Shown: in pieces, positions 21,804 to 32,280 of the stretch
Numbering within the stretch: the stretch's first letter is position 1
Layout of the letters: each line of letters begins with the position of its first letter
Assembly: GCA_916613615.1 (NCBI GenBank)
Contig: OU744732.1
Span: forward strand, 31,072,673-31,136,672
From: Steromphala cineraria
Taxonomy: Eukaryota; Mollusca; Gastropoda; Trochida; Trochidae
Reading direction: 5' to 3'
DNA: 64,000 nucleotides
The notes under the pieces: model-generated
Database searches by the model: none
What the model was told of the DNA's origin: nothing
What the model saw: only the letters and a program-made list of their open reading frames with translations
Program-made: the position numbers and the translations under genes

Positions 21804-24430
21804 GTCCCTTTCCTGGAAAGAAACACAAAAACTATTCCAAGTTAGAAAATGAGCCATCCTTCGAAGCAAAGAGTCCTACAAAGAAGCAGTCCAATCACAA
21901 ATCAGCTCCGCTAGCAGCAGTTGCCGGTACTCCCCGACAGAACGAGCAATTCTCAAACAGAGGCTCGGCAGGAAGTCGTAGCTCTACGGCAAGTCGGAGT
22001 TCGGCAGGAAGTCGAAGTTCAACCCGAAGTCTAAAGTCTGAACCTGAGAAGCCGCTCATTGACCTCAGTGAAGATACAGAGGAACAGGACTCAGAGCCAC
22101 CCACCAATATCAAAACAACTCGGAGTACCCTATCTCTCTTTGACAGTCTCTGCACACAGCAGAACACTACTCGCTACGGAAATATCGACCTTCCTACACC
22201 AATATTCTCAGAAAAAGACGCTCCAGATCCCTTTGAGATTAAGCCGAGTTTACGAGTTTATTCATCAGATTCATCATCTTCGAAATCATTTGACGGGTCG
22301 TGGTCCGAGTCTGTGTTTGATTCCCCATACTCTGGGTCTTCAAAGTACACGGTACAGAAACCGAGCACTGACAAGTCCAACCTTGCTCTGTCTCAACATC
22401 AGGGCCACCATGGATCTGCCTACTACTCCATGCCACCTCTTGAAGAACCAACTTACAGGAAGATAGACAAAGAGTTGTCGCCGTCAGCCATTGCAAGACG
22501 GAAACCATCGGTCCCTGTGAGACCGGCACCAACTTACAATTTCAGTGAGAAAGTTGCCCAGAGAAATCAGGGCTCAACTGACCAAAGGTTCAACAAGAGC
22601 CCAAGTGAACAAAGTAGGTTCAGTCAGAGCAGAACTGAACAGAGACAGTGTAACCAAAGAACCCAAAGTTCGGATCCAAAACATTTTGATCAGAGGAGTC
22701 AATCATCTCGGGAGGAAAGTCATTTGAAGCAGAGGACTTCAACACAACATTTCAACCAGCGAGGTTCAACCGAACAATCTCAATTCAACACGCGAAACCA
22801 AAATTCAACAGAACAAAGACAATTTCAAAGAAGCAGAAGTACCAATGAACAAACTCACTTCAACCATAGAAGCCAAACGTCCACAGATCAAAGACAGTTT
22901 AACAGTTTAGAACGTGCCCAGTTCAAGCTTAGCCTTGAGAAAACTTTAAGTGGTAACTCAGAGAGGTCCCTATCTCCCAACCAAGGTGCCCCTTCCTCTC
23001 ACTCAGTTAGACCCTCGGGGACGAGATCACTTCCCTCAAACAAGAGTCTATCAGCCACATCCTCTCCCATCCCTCAGCGTCCTGATGTGCTAGCACCTCA
23101 AACTCAGTCTTTGAGAAGTCAGTCTTTAACTGCCCGACCAAATAGACAATTCCCGCCAAACTCTCAACCTTTCTTCCCTGTTGGGGCTGTGCCGACCTTT
23201 CCTCCCCATCTTGGGGGTCAAGGTCATTCAAAAGCTGACAAGGCTTTTGATTGGATCAATGATGCTATGAGCGATTTTGCAATATCGAGAGCAAGCAAGG
23301 AAGAGACGTTGACCCCGACTCAAAACAAGAACTGGGTTACGTTTCCGTTGTATGACGAGGTACCCACAGAGGAACCAGTCATGTCGCAAGAAGGAAAACC
23401 AACAGTTAGCGCTCCTCATTCTGAATCTGTGAAAGTTGAGATCAACAAGCAGAAGACTCAGAGTTTCGCGGGTCAGATGATGGCTGCTCCAACTGAAGGT
23501 CCAGTGTTAATGTCACCTCCATCCTGTCCCCGCTATGACCAGGTCCCGGTGGATGAAGATCCCAGTGATGTTCGAAATGTTTCTCAATACGCACCAGCAT
23601 CTGATATCTCATATGATGATTTTGACGATGACTTTGATGACGATGAGTTTGACTTTGATGAGGAGGAGGATGTGACTGAATACCAAGGGGGAGATAACCC
23701 ACCTCCTCTTCCTCCTCGTGATTATCATGCTGGGGGCAGACATCACCACAAAAATAGAGACTCTGTGAACCAGAGACCAAAAATATACCCGCTAGTTCAG
23801 GATGGGAAACAATTGAGTCATACACACTATTTTCTGATTCCTCCCAAAGGTTCTCAGAGGGATGTGAACACAGCAGAAGTGAAACCATACGTTGTGAACA
23901 ATGATCATGTGGACAGTGTACAGCATGAACCTCAGTCTACATATCAAAACATATCAATTATATCTTCGGGGTCAAAACCATTGGCTCAGGAGAATCCTTC
24001 TTTTACATGGTCCAACACTGCCAACCAGTCGTCACGGCAACAGGGGAGACAATCCCGCTCGCCGCAAAAATCACCTCAGAAATCATACCGCTCTGGTCAG
24101 CCAGTGAGCAGCGCACAGGATATAAAAGGTGGACATAATCAACATGTTGACAATTTCGTGAGTTCATCCCCTCGTGATCGGATCGCACAGGTCCAGAGTC
24201 AGGTGATCGGGGTAACGGACGAGGAATGTCACACTGCCCTGTGTCATGCTCACTGGGATCTGGAGCATGCAGTGAAGTACCTCAAGACAGAGCAACTCTT
24301 CAGACTCGGGCTGGCATCTCGGGACCACTGCGAGAAGCTTTTGGAAGCCTTGCAGTGGAACCTGGAACTGGCCAGCTCGGTCATGCTGGATGAAATGAGG
24401 GGCAATGTGCAGGTTGAGTCTACTGTCTGA
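21804..24430 (+). CDS. TNK2: ACK/TNK2-like, long terminal coding exon with UBA domain
   Basis: The acceptor is TTTCAG at 21,801-21,803, and the frame runs 875 codons to TGA at 24,428-24,430. In order it encodes: a Ser/Arg-rich stretch; PLIDLSED, a possible clathrin-box-like motif; a Gln/Ser/Arg-rich region of degenerate STEQ-x-QFN-x-R repeats (about 22,559-22,930); a Pro/Ser-rich linker; an acidic Asp run (about 23,615-23,680); PPPLPPRDY; HTHYFLIPP, reminiscent of the Mig6-homology segment of vertebrate ACK; and a C-terminal UBA domain (about 24,175-24,400: VIGVTDEECHTAL, then DLEHAVKYLKTEQLFRLGL). In the family the UBA binds ubiquitin and links ACK to receptor turnover. The tail diverges strongly from vertebrates; the UBA does not. 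Confidence 0.93.
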
Positions 24431-24660
24431 GGTCTTCAGAAGGACTTTGTGCTAAGGAGACTCATATTGTCAGGAGATCAATCTTCTTGAATCTGCAATT
24501 GGCTTGTCCGAGGTCTTCACATGGACTTTTGTTATGGTGAACTCATTATGTCAGGAGATCAATGTGAGAATCTTCTTGAATCTGCAATCGGCTTGTCTGA
24601 GGACTTCACAAGGACTTTTGTTCCGGTAAACTCATTATGTCAGGAGTCATTGTTGGAAAC
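24431..24660 (+). repeat. Tandem repeat at start of the ACK 3'UTR
   Basis: Two to three units of about 100 bp share GAGGTCTTCA--GGACTTT, CTCATTATGTCAGGAGATCA and TCTTCTTGAATCTGCAAT. The first unit begins almost directly after the stop codon. Confidence 0.7.
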
Positions 24661-26800
24661 TGGAAACTGGAAACTGAAATGATCTACAATGGGCTTATCT
24701 GAGGTCTTGAAGGGCTAATTTGAAAGGTGAACTCGTGCTGTGGTCTGGAGACATTGTGAGAAGCTCTGGAAACCTTTCAGATGAAACTGCAATGAGCTTG
24801 CCTCATCATGTACCTGGCATGAGGGCAAGATGAAATTAATTGTGCTGGTCACATACATCTTGAGCTGCATTATTTGGAATATGTTTGTGAAAATTTCTGA
24901 CTTTTGAAAACATGTGTCCTTTTGATGGAATTGCTAAATGGAAGCTACATGTTTAGCAAAGAGTCTAACCTGTGGGTTTGATGAAACTAAATACAAACAC
25001 AAGATCAGGCTGTGTTGCTGGTGCTTGTTGACATGAAATGTGTGAATGAGTTGCTATCATGTTTGGTGCTGATGAAAGAATTTGGCCATAAATACATTGA
25101 TTTGTTGGACAGTGTATGGAGAGCTCTGATGTACAATAGTGTCATGTGCTTGTGAAATAATCTGGTTTGACGAATATTGGATAATCAAAACCTGTGGATA
25201 TCTATATATATGATGGAGAGTTGTTCCACATTTGTACAGCTCTGTAATTTGGAGATAGTTCCATTGTCTATATATATGAACATTTCCCTGTATATTCTTG
25301 ATCTTGCAGTTTTGATTCCAGTTGAATCCTGCGGTGTGAGAGCTAGATATGTTTGATGAAATACTCTCAGCTTTTGTCATTGCAGTGGTCAACGTATGAA
25401 TATTGATCATATTGTTTTGGATGCTTTGTGTTTGTTTTGGTGCTTTAACATTGTTCACCAGCCTTGCTATGTTGTACACAGACTGAATCTGGTGCTTTGT
25501 TGTTCAATGGACTTTGAAAGACCTAGAATGATCATGTAAGAAGAATCTGTCAGAGCCATGAGGTCCTGACCTGCTAAAATTTAGTCATTTGAAGTTAATG
25601 GTTTCGGGCAAAGAATATGTTAATCACCCAAGTATGAAGTACTGTGAGACTGTGAACAACCAAGGAGCCACATAGTGTAGAGAATTGAAAAATACGACTC
25701 TGGTTGACTCAGGCTGTAAACTTGATGAGTGGAAAGTCCAAGGAATGTGTAGTGTAGGGAACTGGAACACAATGCCCTTGGACTGAGGATAAAGTGTAGA
25801 GAATTACGAAAGTATGAGTCTGGTTGACTCAAGGTGATGAAGGTGATGATGAAGGTGATGAGTGAACTCTGAACTGAGTGCTAGAACTTGCCGGACCGTG
25901 ATGTTTGTCACCAGCTAGTCTATTGAAGAAGGAGGTTCACAATGTGAACACGTCTCTCCTGATGAACGTCTGTCTGTCCGTCTGACTGTCTGTATTCAGT
26001 TGACTTCTGCAATAGGACAGACATTGTATGGCAGATTTACAGATTTATGCCAGATATTTAGTGCTCTATTATGAATATTGTTAAACAGTATGTTGTGTAT
26101 ATATTTGCCTGAACAGTAACCTTGTTATTGCTGCCTCGTTGTCATGGTTACGTAGTTGTTACAAGAGAGAATGAGATATCCTAGGTTATCACTTATTGTT
26201 ATGGAACACTGTATATTCCATTGTGTCGCACCCTCATGTACTTTAAGTTCCTGGATCTGTCATCCTATTGGTGAGGAAAAAACTCAGTGTTATGTTTTCT
26301 TACTGGAACCCTGCTCTTAAGCAAGTTAAGCATTAATGGTAGGGAGCCAAATTATTGAAAATTCGGTTATGATCAGAATAATATTCAGAAGCCTGATGGT
26401 TAATATTCTATTAAAACTGTTTGAAATTGCAATATGATTTGATATTGATATTGATTAACAAACAAACCAAAACTTACATTTTACACATTGTGTATACTGG
26501 ATTTGAAACATTGTTATAAAGTCGAATCAGATTGTATCAGTTGAGAGAGTATGTTAATGATATTGTTGTGAATTATGGCATTCAGTTGTACCAAATGTTT
26601 TTGTAAACATGTATATTCCATTATTTTTTCAATTGTATCATTTAACCCTAAAGAACATTTTATGATTTATATTCAGCTTGTTCATAAATTGCACTACTTT
26701 TTATAAACTACTTTTGTGATAAGAATTATAGAAAATAGATAAAACTTTCTTTGCAATAAAAAACATACATTTCTGCAACAATAAATTTGGTGAAAGAACT
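24431..26800 (+). other. ACK 3' untranslated region
   Basis: The sequence after the stop codon has no splice or coding signature. Candidate AATAAA polyadenylation signals lie at 26,755-26,760 and 26,780-26,785, giving a 3'UTR of about 2.3 kb. A tandem repeat occupies its first 230 bp. The exact cleavage site is not known. Confidence 0.6.
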
Positions 26801-28672
26801 TTCTCTGGCTTTGAAAGTCCTTCAACTAAACTTTTCTGCACTAGTCTAACACCTTAACTACAACAACATCATTGTAATATTTATTGTTATGATAATACTG
26901 GCTTTGTCATAATAGAAGCTTATATAAAAACTTTTTACAACATGAGAAATATACTGCTAAAATACTTCATTCTTCTTGTGATGTCTATTGTGTTAAAATA
27001 ATAAGGTTTCAAATTTGAAATGAATTCAGACATTTTGGGCCTAGAAAAAAGTAATTTGTTTCTGGTTTCCATCTGCGTCAGTTTCAAATAAGCCTTTTTT
27101 CCAGGTGTTGACAAGGCGAAAAAATTAAAATGTAGTCCTCTGGGTTAAAAAAAATAATTAAAACATAAACTTCCATATACAACTCGTTTCTATTTGTGTA
27201 GGCCTTCAAAAGTTTATATTTATTTTTTTTAAATCCAATTCTGTTGAATTTTAAACAAAAAATCTGCATCCTCGCATCATTTTTTTCTGAAAATACCAGA
27301 AACATTTTTTTTTTTTTTGGGGGGCCTTAAGGATATGGGCAGAATTCAGCTAAATCTTTCAGTAGTTTCTTCATGACAACAAAAAGTAACTCTTTCTACC
27401 TTTCAGTTACAAATGTTTCTTTGGAGGTAAACTTAGTTTTGTATCATTTACGCTTTGATATTCATAAATATTTATTTTGATACCTTTTTCATATATGAAC
27501 ATTAGTATGTTTATTTGTTACCTTTAAGCAAATAATGATTTCCAAGTATATATGAATATAAAATGCTTACAGGTTTATAACTCCTGAAATAATAACTTCT
27601 TTGAGAAGTATTTAAGAAGTTAGATTGACAATAATGCAGAGGAATATATGGATGACAACTTCTTACATTGTTCGCATACAATGAAGAAGTTGTCATACAA
27701 ATATTCCTCTGCATTATTCCTGAAATTATGTGCTTAAACTATTAAATATTTAGGAAGAGATTATGACTACTTGAATTATCATTTCATTAAAAATCTAAAC
27801 TTTCACGGAGAGCAGAAATAAGTTTGGTTTTTGGGTTGCTTTTTTTATTCCTATTTAAAACAAGTGTTTAATTCTTTTTATTTGAAAATCAATGACAGAG
27901 GATACATTTCTGGTACCCAAACAGTAAACCCATGTGAAATAGCTGAAATATTACTTGTTTCTCTAAAATTGTTTGTGTGTACCTCAAAATGTTTAGACTG
28001 CTGAGACTGGAATTTCAATCCTGATTTCAAAGTTCAACATGCTTTATTGAAATAAGTTACTGACACATTTTCATTTAAGATTGATTTTCCAGTAGCTAGT
28101 TTAGATAGAGAGAATTTTAGAATTTTATTAGGACCTCGGTTTGGTGCTATGAGTTTCAGGGAAAATTATTTTGTTTGTGAACTTACCTTTTGCATTTTCA
28201 TTTTCCTCGTTTTCTTTATTAGTTGAGAAATTAATTTATTATAAGGTGAACATATTCAGCAAAAGTCCATATTGATCAGAACACATTAAAGTAGATTATA
28301 TAGTCAAACATGTCTGTTGATATAACAATGTTAGTAAATATTTAGTTTTTTTCTCTTTCATCTTACCAGGTTGTCAAAGAACTGTGACAGAAGTAATAGG
28401 GCAATATTGTTTTAAATATGTTTCCATTTCAAAATTCATTTGAAAAATGCATGACAAAACAATCACATATGAGTTTCGACATAATTGATTGGATTTCTTG
28501 AAATGTTTACAGTCACTGTTGTTTATGATTACTTTGTTGTTTTTGTGAACTTATTACTATAATTAAAATAAATACATATTATGTGTTTATGAATAATATT
28601 TGAAATTATGACATTTATTTATTAATGCTTTCAGTTACTGCTTTCTGTTAATTGATAGTATACCAGCATATT
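26801..28672. other. Intergenic AT-rich DNA
   Basis: Contains one F1 foldback copy (listed separately) and homopolymer tracts near 27,306-27,323. No coding exon seen. Confidence 0.6.
27598..27721. mobile_element. Foldback family F1, compact copy without the central hairpin
   Basis: ACAATAATGCAGAGGAATAT and its inverse near 27,700-27,716 bound a short palindrome. The GACGTTTC hairpin motif present in other copies is deleted, leaving the arms almost directly joined. Confidence 0.7.
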
Positions 28673-28873
28673 ATAGTACGTTTTTGATTAAACGTCATTA
28701 TTTTTACTTACCGTAGACAAGTGACCTTAGCCTTGTTAGCCATATAACATGTAATCGACTCATTCCCACAGAAGTAATGAAAACATCATTACGCAGATCA
28801 ATCAGAGTTACCCGCCCGTCACTAGTCCACTGTGTGGCGTGACCTGTCATCCAATTAGAATCATTCACATTAC
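28673..28873 (-). repeat. DIRS 3'-end inverted terminal repeat
   Basis: The inner 158 bp (28,716-28,873) is the exact reverse complement of 34,882-35,039. The outer 43 bp (28,673-28,715) is unique to this end. Positions 28,673-28,726 are repeated inverted in the ICR (28,932-28,985). Confidence 0.93.
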
Positions 28874-28931
28874 CTAGGAGTCCCAATTAACGACGGATGC
28901 GTAAGAGGGGAGGCGGGACGGGTATGACGAC

Positions 28932-29022
28932 GGTCACTTGTCTACGGTAAGTAAAAATAATGACGTTTAATCAAAAACGTACTATTATTTAGTTACTAAC
29001 CTCCGACAAGTGACCTTAGCCT
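28932..29022 (-). repeat. DIRS internal complementary region
   Basis: This 91-bp segment is made of two parts. Positions 28,932-28,985 are complementary to the element's 3' terminus (28,673-28,726). Positions 28,983-29,022 are complementary to its 5' terminus (35,022-35,061). The two matches overlap by three bases (TAT), defining both element ends to the base. Known DIRS elements have this layout, and it is thought to template circle closure. Confidence 0.93.
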
Positions 29023-29242
29023 GATACCACTGTAGGAGGCGGGTAGAATTCGTCGCATAGCGGTAACTCTCAAGATTGCTCTGATGATCGGCGACCTAGC
29101 GAGCGGCCGTTCTAATGAGGATTAATTGTCTGACCTCTCGCGGTCGACGATCCCTAATTAAAACACCACAAAACCACTATAACCATTCAACAAGCAAGTT
29201 TATTAAATGGGTTGAGAGCCCCTCTCAACTCGTGAGGCCCCG
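29023..29242 (-). other. DIRS 3' untranslated segment
   Basis: Lies between the recombinase stop codon and the ICR; no open frame or repeat seen. Confidence 0.6.
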
Positions 29243-30337
29243 TTAGCGTGGATGGTTGCGCCCCCTGCCAGGGGGGGCCCCCGTGGTTCGCTGCTGGGCA
29301 AAGACCTGCGCCCCCAGACGGGCTACGCCCTCCAGGTCCTCCGTGGAGACATCGCGCAGGTAATGGTTGGCGAACACCAAGCCCGACTTCCAGAAACAGC
29401 CGGCCATGATGTCCGCCACTGACAAGTTGCTGTGCAGTGCCATAGTCGCCGATATGGCCCTGATCTCATGCGGGTTGGTCCGCGCCGGCGCCGGCAGTCC
29501 AGCCGCCTTGTAGGCGTCCACTACTGCCGACCTGAGATAAACTCCCAGCTGCCTCTTGTCCAACTCCTTTGAGCTTGTCTGGGAGTGAGGCAAGAAGAGC
29601 CTGCGCCTCCCCTGTCTCAGCGTGCGCGTCTTTTCCACGTAGATGCGCAGAGCGCGTACCGGACAGAGGAGGCGTTCCTGTTCGTCCGTGGGCTCGATAG
29701 CCGAGGAGATTGACGGCAGTGTGAACGTCCGTCCACGCTCGTCAGCGCCCTGGTTCTTACACAAGAACTCCGGTGCTAGACCCAAAGTCGCTGACCCTCC
29801 ATCTCTCACCTCAAACCTGAGCAAATCAGCTTGCAGCGCGTGCAACTCTGATATTCTGGCCGCTGACCCCATTGCCACTAAGAAGCAAGTCTTAATGGTG
29901 AGACGCAGCAGCGTCGTGTCCGTCAGCGGCTCATAGTGCTCAGACTTGAGGTGATTCAAAACTATCGCCAGATCCCACTCTGGCGGTCTCAGTTTGTGGC
30001 GGCCATCCACGTTCCTGTACGTCCTAATGAGCTCCTTAAGGACCGAGGTGTTCAAGTCGGGGTCCTTTTTGCGAAGGACGGACAAAATGGCCGCGAGGTT
30101 CGTGTTGATGGAGGAAGCCTTAAGCTTCCTCACTGTGCGTAGGTGGACCAGGTAATCCGCGACCTGGGGCACCGTTACCGACCGCACATCGAACCCCTTC
30201 CCTTCGCAAAAGGTCATGAAAGCAGCCCATTGGAAATCGTACAGCTTGCGCGTGGATGACCGCTGTGAGGTCGCCACTGCGCTGGCTACCGCTTCCGAGA
30301 ACCCTGCGCTCCTCATTCCGTCTTGGAGACAACCCAT
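29243..30337 (-). CDS. DIRS tyrosine recombinase (YR)
   Basis: The chosen start is the ATG at 30,337, 25 bases inside the end of the RT frame, giving 364 residues. The frame stays open far upstream, but that part only overlaps RT out of frame. An N-terminal core-binding region (SSTRKLYDFQWAAFMTFCEG, then VADYLVHLRT) precedes the catalytic domain. Catalytic residues are visible: Arg161 in GSAARISELHAL, His290 and Arg293 in NPHEIRAIS, and nucleophile Tyr326 in FANHYLRDV. In DIRS elements this enzyme inserts the circular DNA copy instead of an integrase or endonuclease. The frame is intact and probably functional. The start is inference; catalytic assignments are seen directly. Confidence 0.92.
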   Translation of the reverse strand: MGCLQDGMRSAGFSEAVASAVATSQRSSTRKLYDFQWAAFMTFCEGKGFDVRSVTVPQVADYLVHLRTVRKLKASSINTNLAAILSVLRKKDPDLNTSVLKELIRTYRNVDGRHKLRPPEWDLAIVLNHLKSEHYEPLTDTTLLRLTIKTCFLVAMGSAARISELHALQADLLRFEVRDGGSATLGLAPEFLCKNQGADERGRTFTLPSISSAIEPTDEQERLLCPVRALRIYVEKTRTLRQGRRRLFLPHSQTSSKELDKRQLGVYLRSAVVDAYKAAGLPAPARTNPHEIRAISATMALHSNLSVADIMAGCFWKSGLVFANHYLRDVSTEDLEGVARLGAQVFAQQRTTGAPPGRGRNHPR

Positions 30338-32280
30338 ACGTGCAGATGTAGAACCTGAGGGTTCTCGTGCACCCGTCTGCTTGGGTTGCTCCTGAGAAGG
30401 TCCCACCTGGATGGCAGGGGAACCGGCTCCTGAGCGCAGAGTCTCCGGAGGGGGACATACCACGGCCTTGCCGGCCAGTTCGGTGCGACCAGGAGCAGAC
30501 GCAGGCGTCTCGTCTCCTGGACTTTTGCCACCACTTGAGTCAGAATGGCGGGGGGGGGAAAAGCGTAAGCGTCCATCCCCTCCCATCCTAACGCGAGCGC
30601 GTCTAATCCCCATGCCAGAGGGTCTGGCACTGGGGATACGTATACCGGCAGCTGGTGATTGAGCCGTGTCGCGAAGAGGTCGACATGCGGCCTGCCGAAC
30701 TGGAGACAGATCGCCTCGAACACTCGAGGGTGCAACATCCACTCCGTGGAGGGAGGTTTGTCCGGGCGAGAAAGAGCGTCCGCAAGGACGTTCTTTGCTC
30801 CCGGGATGTGCACCGCTCTTATTGAGATGTTGAGTTCGTCTACCAGTCGAAACAGCTCCATCACCAGCTGTAACAACGATCCCGCCTTGGTCGATCCTTG
30901 CTTGTTGATCGACCAGGCTGCCGTCGAACTGTCTGTGTGGACACACAGCACCTGGTTCTCCAGACGATCCGACCAGTGATCGATCGCCAGACGTATGGCA
31001 TTCAACTCCAGGAAGTTGATGTGAAGCTCGGCTTGCGCCGGCGACCACACGCCCGCCGCCTGGTCGGTCCCCAGGTGCGCGCCCCACCCCTGGGTAGAGG
31101 CGTCCACATACAACTGGCTCCCGGCGGGGGGTTGCTGGAGGGGAACCCCCGCCAAGACGTTGCTCTCGTCCTGCCACCATCGTAGGTGGTGAATGAGGTC
31201 CTGCGGCATCCTGATGTGATGGCCGCAAGATACCTCCCGAACGTGCCCGTTCAGTACTATTTGGAGGGGCCGGAGGTGAAGCCTCCCCCTCCTCGTGAAG
31301 TCTTGAGCTGAGGTCAAGAATCCTAGCAGACGTTGCCACCGTCGGAGCGAGAGAGGCCCGCGACACGCGTCCGCTAGGAGTTCCCTGTAACGGCCCATCC
31401 GTTCCTCCGTGACAAAGGCCTTGTCCTGCGTCGTGTCCAGACGGACGCCTAGGAAGACGAGCGACGTCGTCGGTACTAGGTCCGACTTGTCCAGATTGAC
31501 AAGCCAACCCAGGCGTCTGAACAGAGCGATCACAAAGTCCCTTTGTTCGGTCAGAACTGACGGGGAGCAGTGGCTCCCGAACCCGTCGTCCAGGTACATC
31601 GCGAACTGGATGTCGTGCCTGTGAAGGAACTGGACGATGGGTTGGGTCACCCGGGTGAACAACCAAGGGGCTGTCGCAATCCCGAAGGGCAACACCTTCC
31701 ACTGGAAGTGACGACCCGCCAGGATGAATCGGAGGTACTTGCAATCCGCGGGGCAGATTGGGATATGCAGGTACGCGTCCTGGAGGTCCAGCGACACCAT
31801 GCGGCTGTATGGTTGTAGCAACCGCATGATAGACCGCACGGTCAAGAGCCGAAAATATGGCGGCCGCTCGAGGTAGGAGCGGTTGAACTGTTTCAAGTCG
31901 TGAATCAGCCGCCATTTTTTCGGGTCCTTTTTCGGTCTCACGAATACTGGAGAGTAGAACCCCGGTGTCAGACCTTGGAGCGGAAGCTCGCCCACCGCCT
32001 CCTTGGTGATTAGGATCTCCACTTGTTCCAGTGTGCGCGCGAGCCGTTCCGGCTCTAGCGGACGTTCCACTGGCGAACAAGTCAAAGGGGGGCGGGTGTG
32101 CACGGGTATACGAAACCCACGCTCCAGTGTCTGACAGACGTACTCGTCCAGGCCCAACTGCCTCCAGTTGGCCACAAACGTTGAGAGACGGCCTCCAACG
32201 GCCCCGTCTCGAACCTCTACCGCTGCCGGCGGCAGGAGAGGAGGCGCCCAGGAGTCACCTCTTCTTGTGGGTTCCTCCAT
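30313..32280 (-). CDS. DIRS reverse transcriptase/RNase H polyprotein
   Basis: I chose the ATG at 32,280 (MEEPTRRGDSW), which overlaps the gag end by 26 bases; an in-frame ATG at 32,427 is also possible. It encodes 655 residues. Reverse transcriptase motifs are SLDLQDAYLHIPI (about 163-175) and the catalytic MYLDDGFGSH (YLDD about 229-232). RNase H follows with YVDASTQGWGAHLG (Asp about 393), FLELNAIRLAI (Glu about 425), HTDSSTAAWSINKQG (Asp about 450) and NVLADALSR (Asp about 501). The C-terminal part with VDLFATRLNHQLP and DPLAWGLDAL is the conserved region after RNase H in DIRS elements, often annotated as a methyltransferase-like domain. All catalytic acids are present. Confidence 0.95.
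   Translation of the reverse strand: MEEPTRRGDSWAPPLLPPAAVEVRDGAVGGRLSTFVANWRQLGLDEYVCQTLERGFRIPVHTRPPLTCSPVERPLEPERLARTLEQVEILITKEAVGELPLQGLTPGFYSPVFVRPKKDPKKWRLIHDLKQFNRSYLERPPYFRLLTVRSIMRLLQPYSRMVSLDLQDAYLHIPICPADCKYLRFILAGRHFQWKVLPFGIATAPWLFTRVTQPIVQFLHRHDIQFAMYLDDGFGSHCSPSVLTEQRDFVIALFRRLGWLVNLDKSDLVPTTSLVFLGVRLDTTQDKAFVTEERMGRYRELLADACRGPLSLRRWQRLLGFLTSAQDFTRRGRLHLRPLQIVLNGHVREVSCGHHIRMPQDLIHHLRWWQDESNVLAGVPLQQPPAGSQLYVDASTQGWGAHLGTDQAAGVWSPAQAELHINFLELNAIRLAIDHWSDRLENQVLCVHTDSSTAAWSINKQGSTKAGSLLQLVMELFRLVDELNISIRAVHIPGAKNVLADALSRPDKPPSTEWMLHPRVFEAICLQFGRPHVDLFATRLNHQLPVYVSPVPDPLAWGLDALALGWEGMDAYAFPPPAILTQVVAKVQETRRLRLLLVAPNWPARPWYVPLRRLCAQEPVPLPSRWDLLRSNPSRRVHENPQVLHLHVWVVSKTE

Noticed and set aside
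21895..24188. Minus-strand and alternate-frame ORFs opposite the long ACK exon
   Set aside because: Shadows of the real coding frame, which is fixed by splice phases and the UBA domain.
30338..32080. Long open frame continuous with the recombinase on the minus strand
   Set aside because: It reads the RT/RNase H region in a second frame and has no domain character. It is open only because the DNA is GC-rich; the recombinase domain starts near 30,337.
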